A stretch of DNA of 64,000 nucleotides from Veillonella parvula. GTDB lineage: Bacteria; Bacillota; Negativicutes; Veillonellales; Veillonellaceae. Positions within the stretch are counted from its first letter, which is position 1. Every line of letters starts with the position of its first letter. A program made the position numbers and the translations under genes. This document shows, piece by piece, positions 16,888-26,276 of the stretch. A model generated the notes under the pieces. That model was not told the DNA's origin, made no database searches, and saw only the letters and a program-made list of their open reading frames with translations. The stretch spans positions 434,001 through 498,000 of the forward strand of contig NZ_LR778174.1 in NCBI RefSeq assembly GCF_902810435.1. Reading direction: 5' to 3'.

Positions 16888-18306
16888 ATGAACTACGATT
16901 CTGTTTTTGACAAATGGCACGAAGAGTGTGGTGTATTCGGCATCTATGATAGGACCGTTGATGTAGCACGCTATGTATATTGGGGGCTATTTGCTCTCCA
17001 ACATCGTGGTCAAGAAAGTGCGGGCATTGCTGTTACCGATGGTCATGATGTAGAACTGAAAAAAGGCATGGGCTTGTTGACCGAGGCTATCAAAGAATTA
17101 CCAGCATTGCCAAGCTATATGGGGACTGGCCATGTGCGATACTCTACGACAGGGTCTAATAATCCGCGTAATATTCAACCTTTGGTTATTCACTACCAAG
17201 GTGGTCAAATTGCGGTGGCTCACAATGGAAACTTAACGAATGCCTTATCTATTCGAAAACGTCTTGAAGCCGATGGTTCCATCTTTCAAACGACGATGGA
17301 TTCTGAGGTTATCGTGAACTTGATAGCCCGTTCTAAAGCAGAAACACAAGCGGAACGGATTGCCGATGCGGCGCGTCAAATTGAAGGGGCGTTCTCTTTA
17401 GTCATTACTACGAACGACTCTTTAGTAGGTGTACGAGACCCTCAAGGATTTAGACCACTTTGTTTAGGTAAAACTGAAAATGGTTATGTGCTCTCTAGTG
17501 AAAGCTGTGCTTTTGATGCGATTAAGGCAGAGTTTATTCGTCATATAGATCCTGGTGAAATGGTTATCATCGATGACTCTGGTGTGCGTAGTACTATGTA
17601 TGCGGAACCAGAAAAAATCGACAAAAAACTTTGCGTCTTTGAATACATCTATTTTGCACGTGGCGATAGTCATATCGATGGTCAATCCGTATATCAATCT
17701 CGGCTAAATATGGGCCGCGAACTATATAACGAAACTAAGTATGATGCAGACATCGTAATGTCCATTCCAGATTCCGGTACAACAGCTGCATTAGGTTATG
17801 CTCGTGCATCGGGTATCCCTTTTGCGGAAGGTTTAGTTAAGAACCGTTATAGCGGCCGTACCTTTATTAAACCAAATCAAGAGGAACGAGAATTAGCTGT
17901 TCGTATGAAGCTAAATGCATTGCCACATATTGTTGGAGGCAAGCGTATCGTCCTTATTGATGATTCTATTGTGCGCGGTACTACGAGTGGTATCATTGTG
18001 AAAATGCTAAAAGAGGCTGGTGCTAAAGAGATTTATATGTGTATTAGTTCTCCAACTATTGAGTATTCCTGTCACTATGGCATTGATACATCAGTGCGTA
18101 AAGAACTTATAGCAGCTACTCATACAATGGATGAAATTAGAGATTTTATCAAGGCTGATAAATTACATTACTTGTCTCGTGAAGGCCTATGTCGTGCTGT
18201 ATCCGATGTAAAGCCAGATGATTTATGTTTTGCATGTTTCAATGGTGATTATAGTGTAGCGGTTCCTGCGGACCAAGAGGAAGGGGTCAAATATGTGCTC
18301 GAATAA
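16888..18306 (+). CDS. purF: Amidophosphoribosyltransferase
   Basis: First committed step of purine synthesis: glutamine plus PRPP to phosphoribosylamine. 472 residues. The N-terminal nucleophile is C14 (EECGVFG), so a short propeptide is expected to be removed. The PRPP loop is VLIDDSIVRGTTS. Cysteines in LCVFEY, YSCHYG and LCFACF match the positions of the 4Fe-4S ligands in the Bacillus enzyme, pointing to the oxygen-sensitive iron-sulfur type. Overlaps purM by 14 bases, so translation is probably coupled. Confidence 0.95.
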   Translation: MNYDSVFDKWHEECGVFGIYDRTVDVARYVYWGLFALQHRGQESAGIAVTDGHDVELKKGMGLLTEAIKELPALPSYMGTGHVRYSTTGSNNPRNIQPLVIHYQGGQIAVAHNGNLTNALSIRKRLEADGSIFQTTMDSEVIVNLIARSKAETQAERIADAARQIEGAFSLVITTNDSLVGVRDPQGFRPLCLGKTENGYVLSSESCAFDAIKAEFIRHIDPGEMVIIDDSGVRSTMYAEPEKIDKKLCVFEYIYFARGDSHIDGQSVYQSRLNMGRELYNETKYDADIVMSIPDSGTTAALGYARASGIPFAEGLVKNRYSGRTFIKPNQEERELAVRMKLNALPHIVGGKRIVLIDDSIVRGTTSGIIVKMLKEAGAKEIYMCISSPTIEYSCHYGIDTSVRKELIAATHTMDEIRDFIKADKLHYLSREGLCRAVSDVKPDDLCFACFNGDYSVAVPADQEEGVKYVLE

Positions 18307-19354
18307 AACTAGTTTAACTTATCGCGATGCAGGTGTTGATATCGATGCAGGCAACCGTGCCGTAGAACTGATGAAAGAATCTGTTAAACGCACTTATACA
18401 CCGGGTGTTGTTGGTGATTTAGGTGGTTTTGGGGGACTCTATTCCTTAGCTGGTCATGCTATGTCTGATCCTATGCTCGTATCTGGTACAGATGGTGTGG
18501 GCACCAAATTACGTCTCGCTATTATGATGGATAAACATGATACTATCGGTCAAGACTGTGTAGCTATGAGTGTTAATGATATCCTTGTACAAGGTGCTAC
18601 ACCTTTATTCTTCCTTGATTATATTGCGGTTGGCAAACTAGAGCCTGTAAAAGTGGCAGATATCGTACGCGGTGTAGCTGAGGCGTGCGAAGAATCAGGC
18701 TGCGCCTTACTAGGCGGTGAAACTGCTGAGATGGCAGGCTTCTACGATGATGAGGATTATGATATAGCTGGTTTTGCCGTTGGTATCGTAGATCGGTCTA
18801 AATTGATTACTGGTGAAAGTATCAAGGCAGGAGACGTTATTCTTGGGTTACCATCTTCTGGGGTTCATTCTAATGGTTTCTCGTTAGTTCGTAAAATTGT
18901 ATTTGATCACAAGGGTTTCTCCATTGATCAAAATATTCCTGAATTTGGCAAAACACTGGGAGAAGAATTATTAACGCCAACGCGCTTATACCCTAAAGCT
19001 GTATTACCGTTGATTAAAGAAGATTTAATTAAAGGTATGGTTCATATTACGGGCGGCGGTTTCTATGAAAATATTCCTCGCGTCTTACCTACGGGAGTAA
19101 CGGCAGAAATCGATTGTGATACATGGCCTCGCCTTCCAGTTTTTGAAAAGCTACAAGAATGGGGCAATGTAGATTGGCATGAAATGTACCGTACTTTTAA
19201 CATGGGCATTGGCATGATCCTCATAGTGGACGCTGCGGATGTGGATCGAGTAAAGGCAAATCTTGAAAGTCGTAATGAAGCGGTTTATGAAATTGGTCAT
19301 ATCGTTAAAGGCGAAGGTCCAGTTGTTGTAAAAGGGGCGGTATTTAATGACTAG
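18293..19354 (+). CDS. purM: AIR synthase (phosphoribosylformylglycinamidine cyclo-ligase)
   Basis: Closes the imidazole ring of FGAM with ATP. 353 residues, with SGTDGVGTKL, DCVAMSVNDI, GGETAEMAGFY, GLPSSGVHSNGFSLVR and HITGGGFYENIPR, all typical of PurM. The ATG lies inside the end of purF; the next gene purN starts eight bases before the purM stop. Confidence 0.95.
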   Translation: MCSNKTSLTYRDAGVDIDAGNRAVELMKESVKRTYTPGVVGDLGGFGGLYSLAGHAMSDPMLVSGTDGVGTKLRLAIMMDKHDTIGQDCVAMSVNDILVQGATPLFFLDYIAVGKLEPVKVADIVRGVAEACEESGCALLGGETAEMAGFYDDEDYDIAGFAVGIVDRSKLITGESIKAGDVILGLPSSGVHSNGFSLVRKIVFDHKGFSIDQNIPEFGKTLGEELLTPTRLYPKAVLPLIKEDLIKGMVHITGGGFYENIPRVLPTGVTAEIDCDTWPRLPVFEKLQEWGNVDWHEMYRTFNMGIGMILIVDAADVDRVKANLESRNEAVYEIGHIVKGEGPVVVKGAVFND

Positions 19355-19970
19355 TTCCGTAGTTAAAAAACGTCTAGCTCTATTCGCAAGCGGTAGAGGC
19401 TCCAATGGGGAAGCCCTCTATAAAGCCATGCAAGAAGGATATATAAATGGTGAGTTTGTAGTTATCATTACAGATCACGGTGATGCAGGGATTGTTGAAC
19501 GTTCTAAACCTTGGAATATCCCACTCATTGTCATCGAGCGTAGCGACTATGATTCTAAAGCTAGCTTTGAACAAGCCCAGTTAGATGCGTTAGAGCCCTA
19601 TAAGATAGATGGTATCGTTTTGGCTGGATATATGCGCATTGTAGGGGCTCAATTGATTGAGCACTATGAGCATAGAATTTTAAATATCCATCCTGCCTTG
19701 TTGCCATCCTTTCCGGGACTACATGGACATCAACAAGCTATTGATGCGGGAGTAAAGGTAACCGGTTGTACGGTACACTTTGTTGATGCCGGAATGGATA
19801 CGGGGCCTATCATTATGCAGAATACGGTTCCTTTATTACCGGAGGATACAGAGGATATCCTGAGTGATAGATTATTGCCTATTGAACATAAAACATATAA
19901 AGAGGCATTACGACTATTTTGTGAGGATAAGCTCACTATAAAAGGTCGTGTTGTATATATTGAAGATTGA
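19347..19970 (+). CDS. purN: Glycinamide ribonucleotide transformylase (folate-dependent)
   Basis: Formylates GAR using 10-formyl-tetrahydrofolate. 207 residues. The sequence shows ASGRGSN near the start, the catalytic HPALLPSFPG with Asn/His context, TGCTVHFVDAGMDTGPII and a short C-terminal helix. Overlaps purM by eight bases. The gene order purM-purN-purH is common in Firmicutes. Confidence 0.94.
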   Translation: MTSSVVKKRLALFASGRGSNGEALYKAMQEGYINGEFVVIITDHGDAGIVERSKPWNIPLIVIERSDYDSKASFEQAQLDALEPYKIDGIVLAGYMRIVGAQLIEHYEHRILNIHPALLPSFPGLHGHQQAIDAGVKVTGCTVHFVDAGMDTGPIIMQNTVPLLPEDTEDILSDRLLPIEHKTYKEALRLFCEDKLTIKGRVVYIED

Positions 19971-19994
19971 TGTGTAAGCAAAGGAAGACGTTAG

Positions 19995-21524
19995 ATGATT
20001 AAAAATGCATTACTTAGTGTTTCTGATAAAACAGGTATTGTAGATTTTGCGAAAGGTTTAGTTGATTTAGGGGTAACCATTTATTCCACAGGTGGGACCC
20101 TTAAAGTCATAACCGAAGCAGGTATTCCGGCAAAATCGGTAGAGTCTTTGACTGATTTTCCTGAAATGATGGATGGCCGCGTAAAGACATTACATCCTAA
20201 GGTGCATGGTGGCATTTTGGCGATCCGTGATAATGTGGAGCATCAACAAGCTATGGCAGAACATGGTATTGAACCAATCGACCTTGTTGTAGTCAATCTT
20301 TACCCGTTCCGCGAAACCATTGCAAAACCTAATGTATCCTTAGAAGAGGCCATCGAAAATATCGATATTGGTGGTCCTACGATGGTTCGTTCTGCAGCAA
20401 AGAATCATGCCTTTGTGGGCATCGTAGTAAATCCAAATCATTACGATGAAATCATTACGATGCTCAAGGATCAAGGTGAATTGACTAAAGAATATCGCTT
20501 TGGACTTGCCAAAGAAGCCTTTGCTCATACAGCGGCTTACGATGTAGCCATCGCTAATTATATGAGTGGAATTTTGAATGAAGGCCCTACACCTCCAGAA
20601 TATTTGAGTGCCTATGAGAAGGTAACAGATCTTAGATATGGCGAAAATCCGCATCAACAAGCCGCATTCTATAAAGAAATTGGTACAGCTCATGGCATGG
20701 GGGCCTTGAAACAATTACATGGCAAAGAGCTTTCCTATAACAATATTGTAGACATGGAAGCGGCATGGAATATGGTATGGGAGTTTACTGAGCCAGCTGC
20801 ATGTATTATTAAGCATACGAACCCATGTGGTGCCGCTACTGCAGCTACATTACATGATGCCTATGTAAATGCTTACGAAGCTGATTCCGTATCCGCCTTT
20901 GGTGGCATCGTAGCCTTAAACCGTGAAGTAGATGCAAGTACAGCGGAGGAAATGAGCAAAATTTTCTTAGAAGTTATTATGGCACCTGCTTTCACAAAAG
21001 AAGCATTAGAAATCCTTGAAGCTAAGAAGAATATTCGCCTCATTGAACTATCTAAGCCGGAATCTGGCCAAGTGACAGTGAAAAAGGTGTCTGGTGGTTT
21101 ATTAGTGCAAACAGAAGACGATATCCTAGAAGACCGCGTTAATTATAAAGTTGTTACGAAGATACAACCGACAGAGGAACAATGGAAAGCTCTTGAATTT
21201 GCATGGAAACTCGTAAAACATGTAAAATCCAATGCGATTTTGATTTCTAATGAAAAGCGTACTCTTGGAGTTGGGGCCGGTCAAATGAATCGCGTAGGTT
21301 CTGCAAAAATTGCTCTTGAACAAGCCGGGGAAGCCGCTAAAGGCGCTGTATTAGCATCCGATGCATTCTTCCCATTTGGAGATACCGTAGAAACAGCGGC
21401 AAAGCATGGCATTGCAGCTATTATTCAACCAGGTGGCTCTATTCGCGACGAAGAGTCCATCAAAGCGGCTGATGAAGCGGGCATCGCTATGGTATTTACA
21501 AACATTCGTCACTTTAAACATTAA
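19995..21524 (+). CDS. purH: Bifunctional AICAR transformylase / IMP cyclohydrolase
   Basis: Performs the last two steps to IMP. 509 residues. The N-terminal IMP cyclohydrolase domain has SVSDKTGI, YSTGGTLK, FPEMMDGRVKTLHPKVHGG and NIDIGGPTMVRSAAKNH. The C-terminal transformylase domain has RYGENPHQQAAFY, the catalytic KHTNPCGAA and SDAFFPFGDTVE. Follows purN by 24 bases. Confidence 0.95.
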   Translation: MIKNALLSVSDKTGIVDFAKGLVDLGVTIYSTGGTLKVITEAGIPAKSVESLTDFPEMMDGRVKTLHPKVHGGILAIRDNVEHQQAMAEHGIEPIDLVVVNLYPFRETIAKPNVSLEEAIENIDIGGPTMVRSAAKNHAFVGIVVNPNHYDEIITMLKDQGELTKEYRFGLAKEAFAHTAAYDVAIANYMSGILNEGPTPPEYLSAYEKVTDLRYGENPHQQAAFYKEIGTAHGMGALKQLHGKELSYNNIVDMEAAWNMVWEFTEPAACIIKHTNPCGAATAATLHDAYVNAYEADSVSAFGGIVALNREVDASTAEEMSKIFLEVIMAPAFTKEALEILEAKKNIRLIELSKPESGQVTVKKVSGGLLVQTEDDILEDRVNYKVVTKIQPTEEQWKALEFAWKLVKHVKSNAILISNEKRTLGVGAGQMNRVGSAKIALEQAGEAAKGAVLASDAFFPFGDTVETAAKHGIAAIIQPGGSIRDEESIKAADEAGIAMVFTNIRHFKH

Positions 21525-21669
21525 CTAGTTAAGAATTTTAGCGGATTGTTAAACACGATTAGGGCAAAATATCTATTGAACGGTCAACAATTATTGATGT
21601 TTGGAGTGGCCCCGTTATGTGTTTATATTATTATGAATTTGATGGCGTTTAGGCGCCGATGGAGGACTT

Positions 21670-22932
21670 ATGAAAGTATGTGTAATCGGTAGCGGCGGCC
21701 GTGAACATGCATTGGCGTGGCGATTGTCCATCAGCCCTAGCGTAACAAGGGTATATGCTATTCCTGGTAGTGCGGCTATGTCAGATTGTGCAGAGCTAGT
21801 TGGCATCGATTGGCAACAAAGCGATCATTTAATTAGCTTTTTGAAAGATAATCAAGTTGATTTAGTTGTTGTTGGGCCTGAGGCTCCTTTAGTAGCGGGC
21901 TTAGCAGATGTACTTAATAAGGCGGGGATTCCAGTTTTTGGTCCATCCAAAGCAGCAGCTCAACTAGAGGGATCAAAGGTGTTTGCTAAAGACCTCATGA
22001 AAAAATACAATATTCCCACTGCTGCGTATGGTGTATTCCATAAGGTAGATGAAGCGAAAGCTTTTATTGCTCAAACAGGAGCTCCTATTGTTGTTAAAGC
22101 TGACGGATTGGCGGCAGGGAAGGGTGTTGTAGTAGCCATGACCATCGATGAAGCGAATGCAGCCGTAGAAGATATGCTCAGAGGTAATCGATTCGGTGAT
22201 GCAGGCAGCACCGTTGTTATCGAAGAGTTTATGGAAGGCGAAGAGGCTAGTTTATTAGCCTTTGTAGATGGCAAGACCGTAGTTCCTATGATTGCCTCTC
22301 AAGATCATAAACGCATCTTTGATGGTGATAAAGGGCCTAATACAGGTGGCATGGGGACCTATGCACCGGCCCCCGTTCTTACAGATGCATTGCGGGACGC
22401 AGCGATGAAAACCATCTTAGAACCTATGGTAGCGGCTATGGAAAAAGAAGGCATGCCGTATGTAGGCTGCCTTTACGCGGGGCTTATGATTACTGACGAA
22501 GGTCCTAAGGTGGTAGAATTCAATGCGCGCTTTGGTGATCCTGAAACACAAGTTGTATTGCCGCTGCTGGATAGTGATTTAGGTGAGATTATGATGGCCT
22601 GTGCTAAGGGCACATTAACCTCTAATATGGTGAAATGGAAAGATTCCTCAGCGGCTTGCGTTATCCTTGCTTCTAAGGGCTATCCTGAAACTTCATCTAA
22701 GGGCGATGTCATCAGTGGGGATATTAAACAATATGACACAACCATTGTATTCCACTCTGGTACAAAGCTTGTTGGTGAAAATTATGTCACTAATGGCGGT
22801 CGTGTGCTTGGTGTTGTCGGACTTGGCAAAGACCTTAGAACGGCACTTGATAGAGCCTATGAACGTATAGAGCATATCGACTTTGAAGGCATGCAATATC
22901 GTACAGATATTGGGGCTAAGGCTTTTAAATAA
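21670..22932 (+). CDS. purD: Phosphoribosylamine-glycine ligase (GAR synthetase)
   Basis: Joins glycine to phosphoribosylamine with ATP. 420 residues, ATP-grasp fold: IGSGGREHALAW at the start, VVGPEAPLV, VKADGLAAGKGVVVA, SQDHKRIFDGDKGPNTGGMG and EFNARFGDPETQ. GGAGG precedes the ATG. A 145-base gap separates it from purH and holds only a weak GGCG-containing stem; purD ends the operon at a strong terminator. Confidence 0.95.
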   Translation: MKVCVIGSGGREHALAWRLSISPSVTRVYAIPGSAAMSDCAELVGIDWQQSDHLISFLKDNQVDLVVVGPEAPLVAGLADVLNKAGIPVFGPSKAAAQLEGSKVFAKDLMKKYNIPTAAYGVFHKVDEAKAFIAQTGAPIVVKADGLAAGKGVVVAMTIDEANAAVEDMLRGNRFGDAGSTVVIEEFMEGEEASLLAFVDGKTVVPMIASQDHKRIFDGDKGPNTGGMGTYAPAPVLTDALRDAAMKTILEPMVAAMEKEGMPYVGCLYAGLMITDEGPKVVEFNARFGDPETQVVLPLLDSDLGEIMMACAKGTLTSNMVKWKDSSAACVILASKGYPETSSKGDVISGDIKQYDTTIVFHSGTKLVGENYVTNGGRVLGVVGLGKDLRTALDRAYERIEHIDFEGMQYRTDIGAKAFK

Positions 22933-22956
22933 AGTAACAACATTTTGAATATAATG

Positions 22957-23005
22957 AAAACCTCTACATTCATGCACGACGCATGCGGTGTAGAGGTTTT
23001 ATTTT
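22957..23005 (+). terminator. Terminator of the pur operon
   Basis: AAAACCTCTACA pairs with TGTAGAGGTTTT, with an inner CATGC/GCATG stem, then a T-rich tail. Confidence 0.9.
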
Positions 23006-23026
23006 CTACCTTTTAACTGTTACCTA

Positions 23027-23035
23027 TGATATAAT
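23027..23035 (+). promoter_or_regulatory. Extended -10 promoter of the men operon
   Basis: TGA plus a perfect TATAAT at 23030-23035, with a weak -35. The transcript would start near 23042, giving a leader of about 150 bases before menF. Confidence 0.6.
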
Positions 23036-23041
23036 AAATTA

Positions 23042-23155
23042 GATATAAAGAGGGCCCATCGACGTGTGATGGCGTTAGGCTCATCTCAAAAATTTGGAAA
23101 CTTATTGATGACGCCTGACGTGTAGAAGTAAATCTTCTACACGTTAGGTGTTTTT
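23042..23155 (+). promoter_or_regulatory. Riboswitch-like leader with antiterminator and terminator, before menF
   Basis: The terminator is an 18-bp stem (23111-23128 with 23134-23151) followed by TTTTT. Its 5' arm ACGCCTGACG can instead pair with CGTTAGGCTCATC (23073-23085), because CGTTAGGC copies the terminator's own 3' arm CGTTAGG. The two structures exclude each other. A further hairpin CCATC/GATGG lies just upstream. This is the architecture of a regulated leader RNA. It does not match the TPP, purine, SAM or tetrahydrofolate riboswitch cores I know; the signal is unknown. Confidence 0.6.
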
Positions 23156-23194
23156 ACTATAGTCTATTTTATTTCTTAATAGCGATATATAACT

Positions 23195-24337
23195 ATGATA
23201 TATAATAAAGAACCGTTAGAACTGAATAGTCCGGTAGCCTTTTGGCTGAATTTTCCAAACGAAGAACGCGTATTTTGGTTGGATCGTCAAAGTGACCGCA
23301 TCGTTGTAGGCGCTAAACGTTTGGCGACGGTCAAAGATGATGAAGATCGCCATAATTACGCTTACGTGTTTTATGGAGATACTTTTTTTGAAAACTCTAA
23401 GGACCCTAAATGGGCTGGCATGGGTCATGAAATGATTGCTTTCACCCATTACTACATCGTAGAAAATGGGGAGTCTTTTTACTTGCACGCTGGTGAAAGC
23501 GTCCCTATTACAGATTTCGAGGTGCCTCGAGTTCGCCATAACTACAAGGAAACCAGTGATGATAAGGCGGCTTGGGATAGTTTGATGAACGCTATCGCTG
23601 ATGGTATTAGTAGTGGTGAAATGACGAAGGTCGTTTCTTCTCGAGAGGTACAGTTTACTAGTGAAACACCATACAATGTGGCAAGTATTTTGGCAAATTT
23701 AGTAGATAATAATCCAAATTGCTTTATCTTTGGTTACGAAAAGGATGGACGCACCTTTGTGGGTGCATCGCCAGAGATTCTAGTTCGCCATCGAGGTAGT
23801 GAAATTCTCAGCTATGCCTTGGCGGGGACAGCGCCTAAACATGGACCAAATGCGTGGACTAAGGAACAACTGTTAACGGATAAGAAAAATCTCTTTGAAC
23901 ATAATATCGTCCGTGACCGTATTGTGGATATCATGAAATCTATTACTCCGGAGGTTATAATAGGTGAAACGGGTATCATGGAGCTGGCGCATCTATATCA
24001 TTTGCGCACCATTATTACTGCAAAGGATAGCACAAAATCCCTCGTGGAATGGGCAAAGTTGCTCCATCCTACACCGGCTCTCGGTGGTGAACCGCGAGAA
24101 AAGGCGTTGGCATTGCTACAAAAGTACGAAGCTCATGAGCGCGGCATGTATGCAGCACCTTTTGGCTTTATGAAAGATATGGGGGACGGTATTGTCATCG
24201 TTGCTATTCGATCTGCCCTCATTATGGATAATATTCTTTATGCCTATGCAGGATGTGGCGTCGTAGCCGATTCTGATGCGGATGAAGAGTACGCAGAAAC
24301 TAATAATAAAATGCGCACCATTTTGGATGCGTTATAA
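23195..24337 (+). CDS. menF: Isochorismate synthase
   Basis: Turns chorismate into isochorismate, the entry to menaquinone synthesis. 380 residues with the chorismate-binding domain: SGEMTKVVSSREV, VGASPEILVRH, LAGTAPKHG, ELAHLYHLRT, HPTPALGGEPREKAL and the C-terminal AGCGVVADSDADEEYAET. It is first in the men cluster and lies behind the leader described above. The ATG at 23195 has no recognisable ribosome site upstream (only A/T-rich sequence), which is unusual here. Confidence 0.9.
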   Translation: MIYNKEPLELNSPVAFWLNFPNEERVFWLDRQSDRIVVGAKRLATVKDDEDRHNYAYVFYGDTFFENSKDPKWAGMGHEMIAFTHYYIVENGESFYLHAGESVPITDFEVPRVRHNYKETSDDKAAWDSLMNAIADGISSGEMTKVVSSREVQFTSETPYNVASILANLVDNNPNCFIFGYEKDGRTFVGASPEILVRHRGSEILSYALAGTAPKHGPNAWTKEQLLTDKKNLFEHNIVRDRIVDIMKSITPEVIIGETGIMELAHLYHLRTIITAKDSTKSLVEWAKLLHPTPALGGEPREKALALLQKYEAHERGMYAAPFGFMKDMGDGIVIVAIRSALIMDNILYAYAGCGVVADSDADEEYAETNNKMRTILDAL

Positions 24338-24377
24338 TAAATTTCCAAACCCTTAGAAGTTGTTGAAAGGGAATATA

Positions 24378-26276
24378 ATGAACGAATATATTGCTGCCTT
24401 GGTAGATGAGTTTTACCAACTCGGCGTCCGGCATGCTGTGTTTAGCCCTGGTTCTCGTTCTACGACGATGGCTATGCTTTTCACGGAGTATGAAGGCTTT
24501 GAAACATATATGAATATAGATGAGCGCTCTGCTAGCTTTATGGCACTTGGCATTGCAAAGGCTCATAAAGAACCAACTGTGTTAGTTTGTACATCCGGTT
24601 CCGCAGTGGCTCATTATTTGCCCGCTATTTTAGAGGCTCAATATAGTGGGGTACCTCTTATCGTATTGTCTGCCGATAGACCTTATACCTTGCTACATAC
24701 AGGGGCTCCACAAACAGTAGATCAACAAAAAATCTTTGGTACAGCTGTAAACTATTATGAAGAATTATCGGTGCCCCAAGATGAGCATTACTACACATAT
24801 CCACGACAAGTAGCACGCAAGGCGTATATGAAAGCTATGGATACTAAAAAAGGACCCGTGCATATCAATATACCTCTCTTTGAGCCATTAGTGCCTGAAC
24901 TGGACCGTAAGCACTTTGAAGCGGGACGTAGCCCTTACAAAGTATTTAAACCTAATTACGGTGATGTGTTTAGCTATCAGAATAGAAGTAATAATACAAG
25001 TAATGTAAGTGGCTTAAGTGACGTAAGTGACGTAAGTTATACTAAAAATACTACTGATAATAGTGCTAATAACACTAATAACTTTAATAACGCTAATAAC
25101 TCTAATAACTCTAATAACTCTAATCTATTGCTTGCACAGTATAAGAGAGTCCTTATTTTAGCTGGTCCACAAATTGATGTAGATGAAGTTGAGTCTATTC
25201 ATTCCTTTGCGGAGAATTTACAAGCTCCTATCTTGGCGGATCCATTGTCCAATGTAAGACGCTGTCATAAGACTGGTGCTATTGTTGCCAATCATGAAGT
25301 TGCTAGCAATCGTAACAATGATACAGATATGATTCAGAAAAAACATTTCTCTGATGTTGTCATTTCTACGTATGATGCGTTTTTAGCGGATAAAGACCTA
25401 TGGCCTGTACTAAAGCCAGATTGCGTAATTCAGTTTGGCCAAATCGTTGTATCGAAACGGGTACAGCAAATGGTGGCAAGTTGGGATAATGTGGAGTATA
25501 TTGAGGTATATCCCACGATGGACTCCATGAACCCTATGGGGAAAACCACCATACACATGCAAGCAAACATCGATATGTTTACGTATTTGTTCGCTGTAAA
25601 GAACGAATCTAATGCATATCTTAATAGATGGCAACGTTTAGACGTAGCTGGTAAAGCTCAACTAAGTACAGCTATAGAAGAACCAAGTTGCTTTGAAGGA
25701 CGCACAATACGTGAGTTGCAACAGCATATTCCTGACAATAGCCAAGTACTTGTGGCGAATAGCATGACCGTTCGCTACTTTGATTACTTTTGGCTTTCTG
25801 GGGAGTCCGATGCTGTTCTTTACGGTAATCGTGGTGTTAATGGTATCGATGGTACAGTTTCCACTGCGCTTGGACTTGCAACGAATCATCAGCCTACATA
25901 TCTCGTAACGGGTGATTTGTCTTTATTCCATGATCTAAACGGTTTAGCGGTCGCTAAAACGCACAATCTCAATTTGACGATTATTTTGCATAATAACGAT
26001 GGAGGCGGTATTTTTGAATATTTACCGCAAAAGGGAACGAAATATTTTGATTATTTGTTCTCTACGTCACAAGGTTTAGATTATAGTGGGGCTGCTAAAC
26101 TCTATGGCTGTGGGTACACTAAAATCTCTGATCCTGATGAATTGGTCCCTGTATTAGCTAAAGTTAGTGAGGAATCTGGCGTTCATATTATTGAAATACC
26201 AACAGACCGGGAATATAGTCGTCAGTTACATAGGAAATATACAAACGTTTCAGTTGATATGGAGGCATTACTATGA
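24378..26276 (+). CDS. menD: SEPHCHC synthase (MenD) with Asn-rich linker insert
   Basis: Thiamine-diphosphate enzyme joining isochorismate and 2-oxoglutarate. 632 residues, longer than the usual 550-580. It shows FSPGSRST, NIDERSASFMALG and PHHNNDGGGIFEYLPQ-like ThDP/Mg region (LHNNDGGGIFEYL). The excess length is an Asn/Ser-rich linker at about residues 200-250, between the N-terminal and middle domains, made of short DNA repeats. The start at 24378 follows AAAGGG. Its stop overlaps the menH start (ATGA). Confidence 0.93.
   Translation: MNEYIAALVDEFYQLGVRHAVFSPGSRSTTMAMLFTEYEGFETYMNIDERSASFMALGIAKAHKEPTVLVCTSGSAVAHYLPAILEAQYSGVPLIVLSADRPYTLLHTGAPQTVDQQKIFGTAVNYYEELSVPQDEHYYTYPRQVARKAYMKAMDTKKGPVHINIPLFEPLVPELDRKHFEAGRSPYKVFKPNYGDVFSYQNRSNNTSNVSGLSDVSDVSYTKNTTDNSANNTNNFNNANNSNNSNNSNLLLAQYKRVLILAGPQIDVDEVESIHSFAENLQAPILADPLSNVRRCHKTGAIVANHEVASNRNNDTDMIQKKHFSDVVISTYDAFLADKDLWPVLKPDCVIQFGQIVVSKRVQQMVASWDNVEYIEVYPTMDSMNPMGKTTIHMQANIDMFTYLFAVKNESNAYLNRWQRLDVAGKAQLSTAIEEPSCFEGRTIRELQQHIPDNSQVLVANSMTVRYFDYFWLSGESDAVLYGNRGVNGIDGTVSTALGLATNHQPTYLVTGDLSLFHDLNGLAVAKTHNLNLTIILHNNDGGGIFEYLPQKGTKYFDYLFSTSQGLDYSGAAKLYGCGYTKISDPDELVPVLAKVSEESGVHIIEIPTDREYSRQLHRKYTNVSVDMEALL
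25005..25121. repeat. 9-bp microsatellites inside menD
   Basis: Two arrays: four units related to GTAAGTGAC (25005-25040) and six units related to AATAACTCT (25068-25121, the last three identical). The 9-bp period keeps the frame, so copy changes alter only linker length. Confidence 0.9.
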
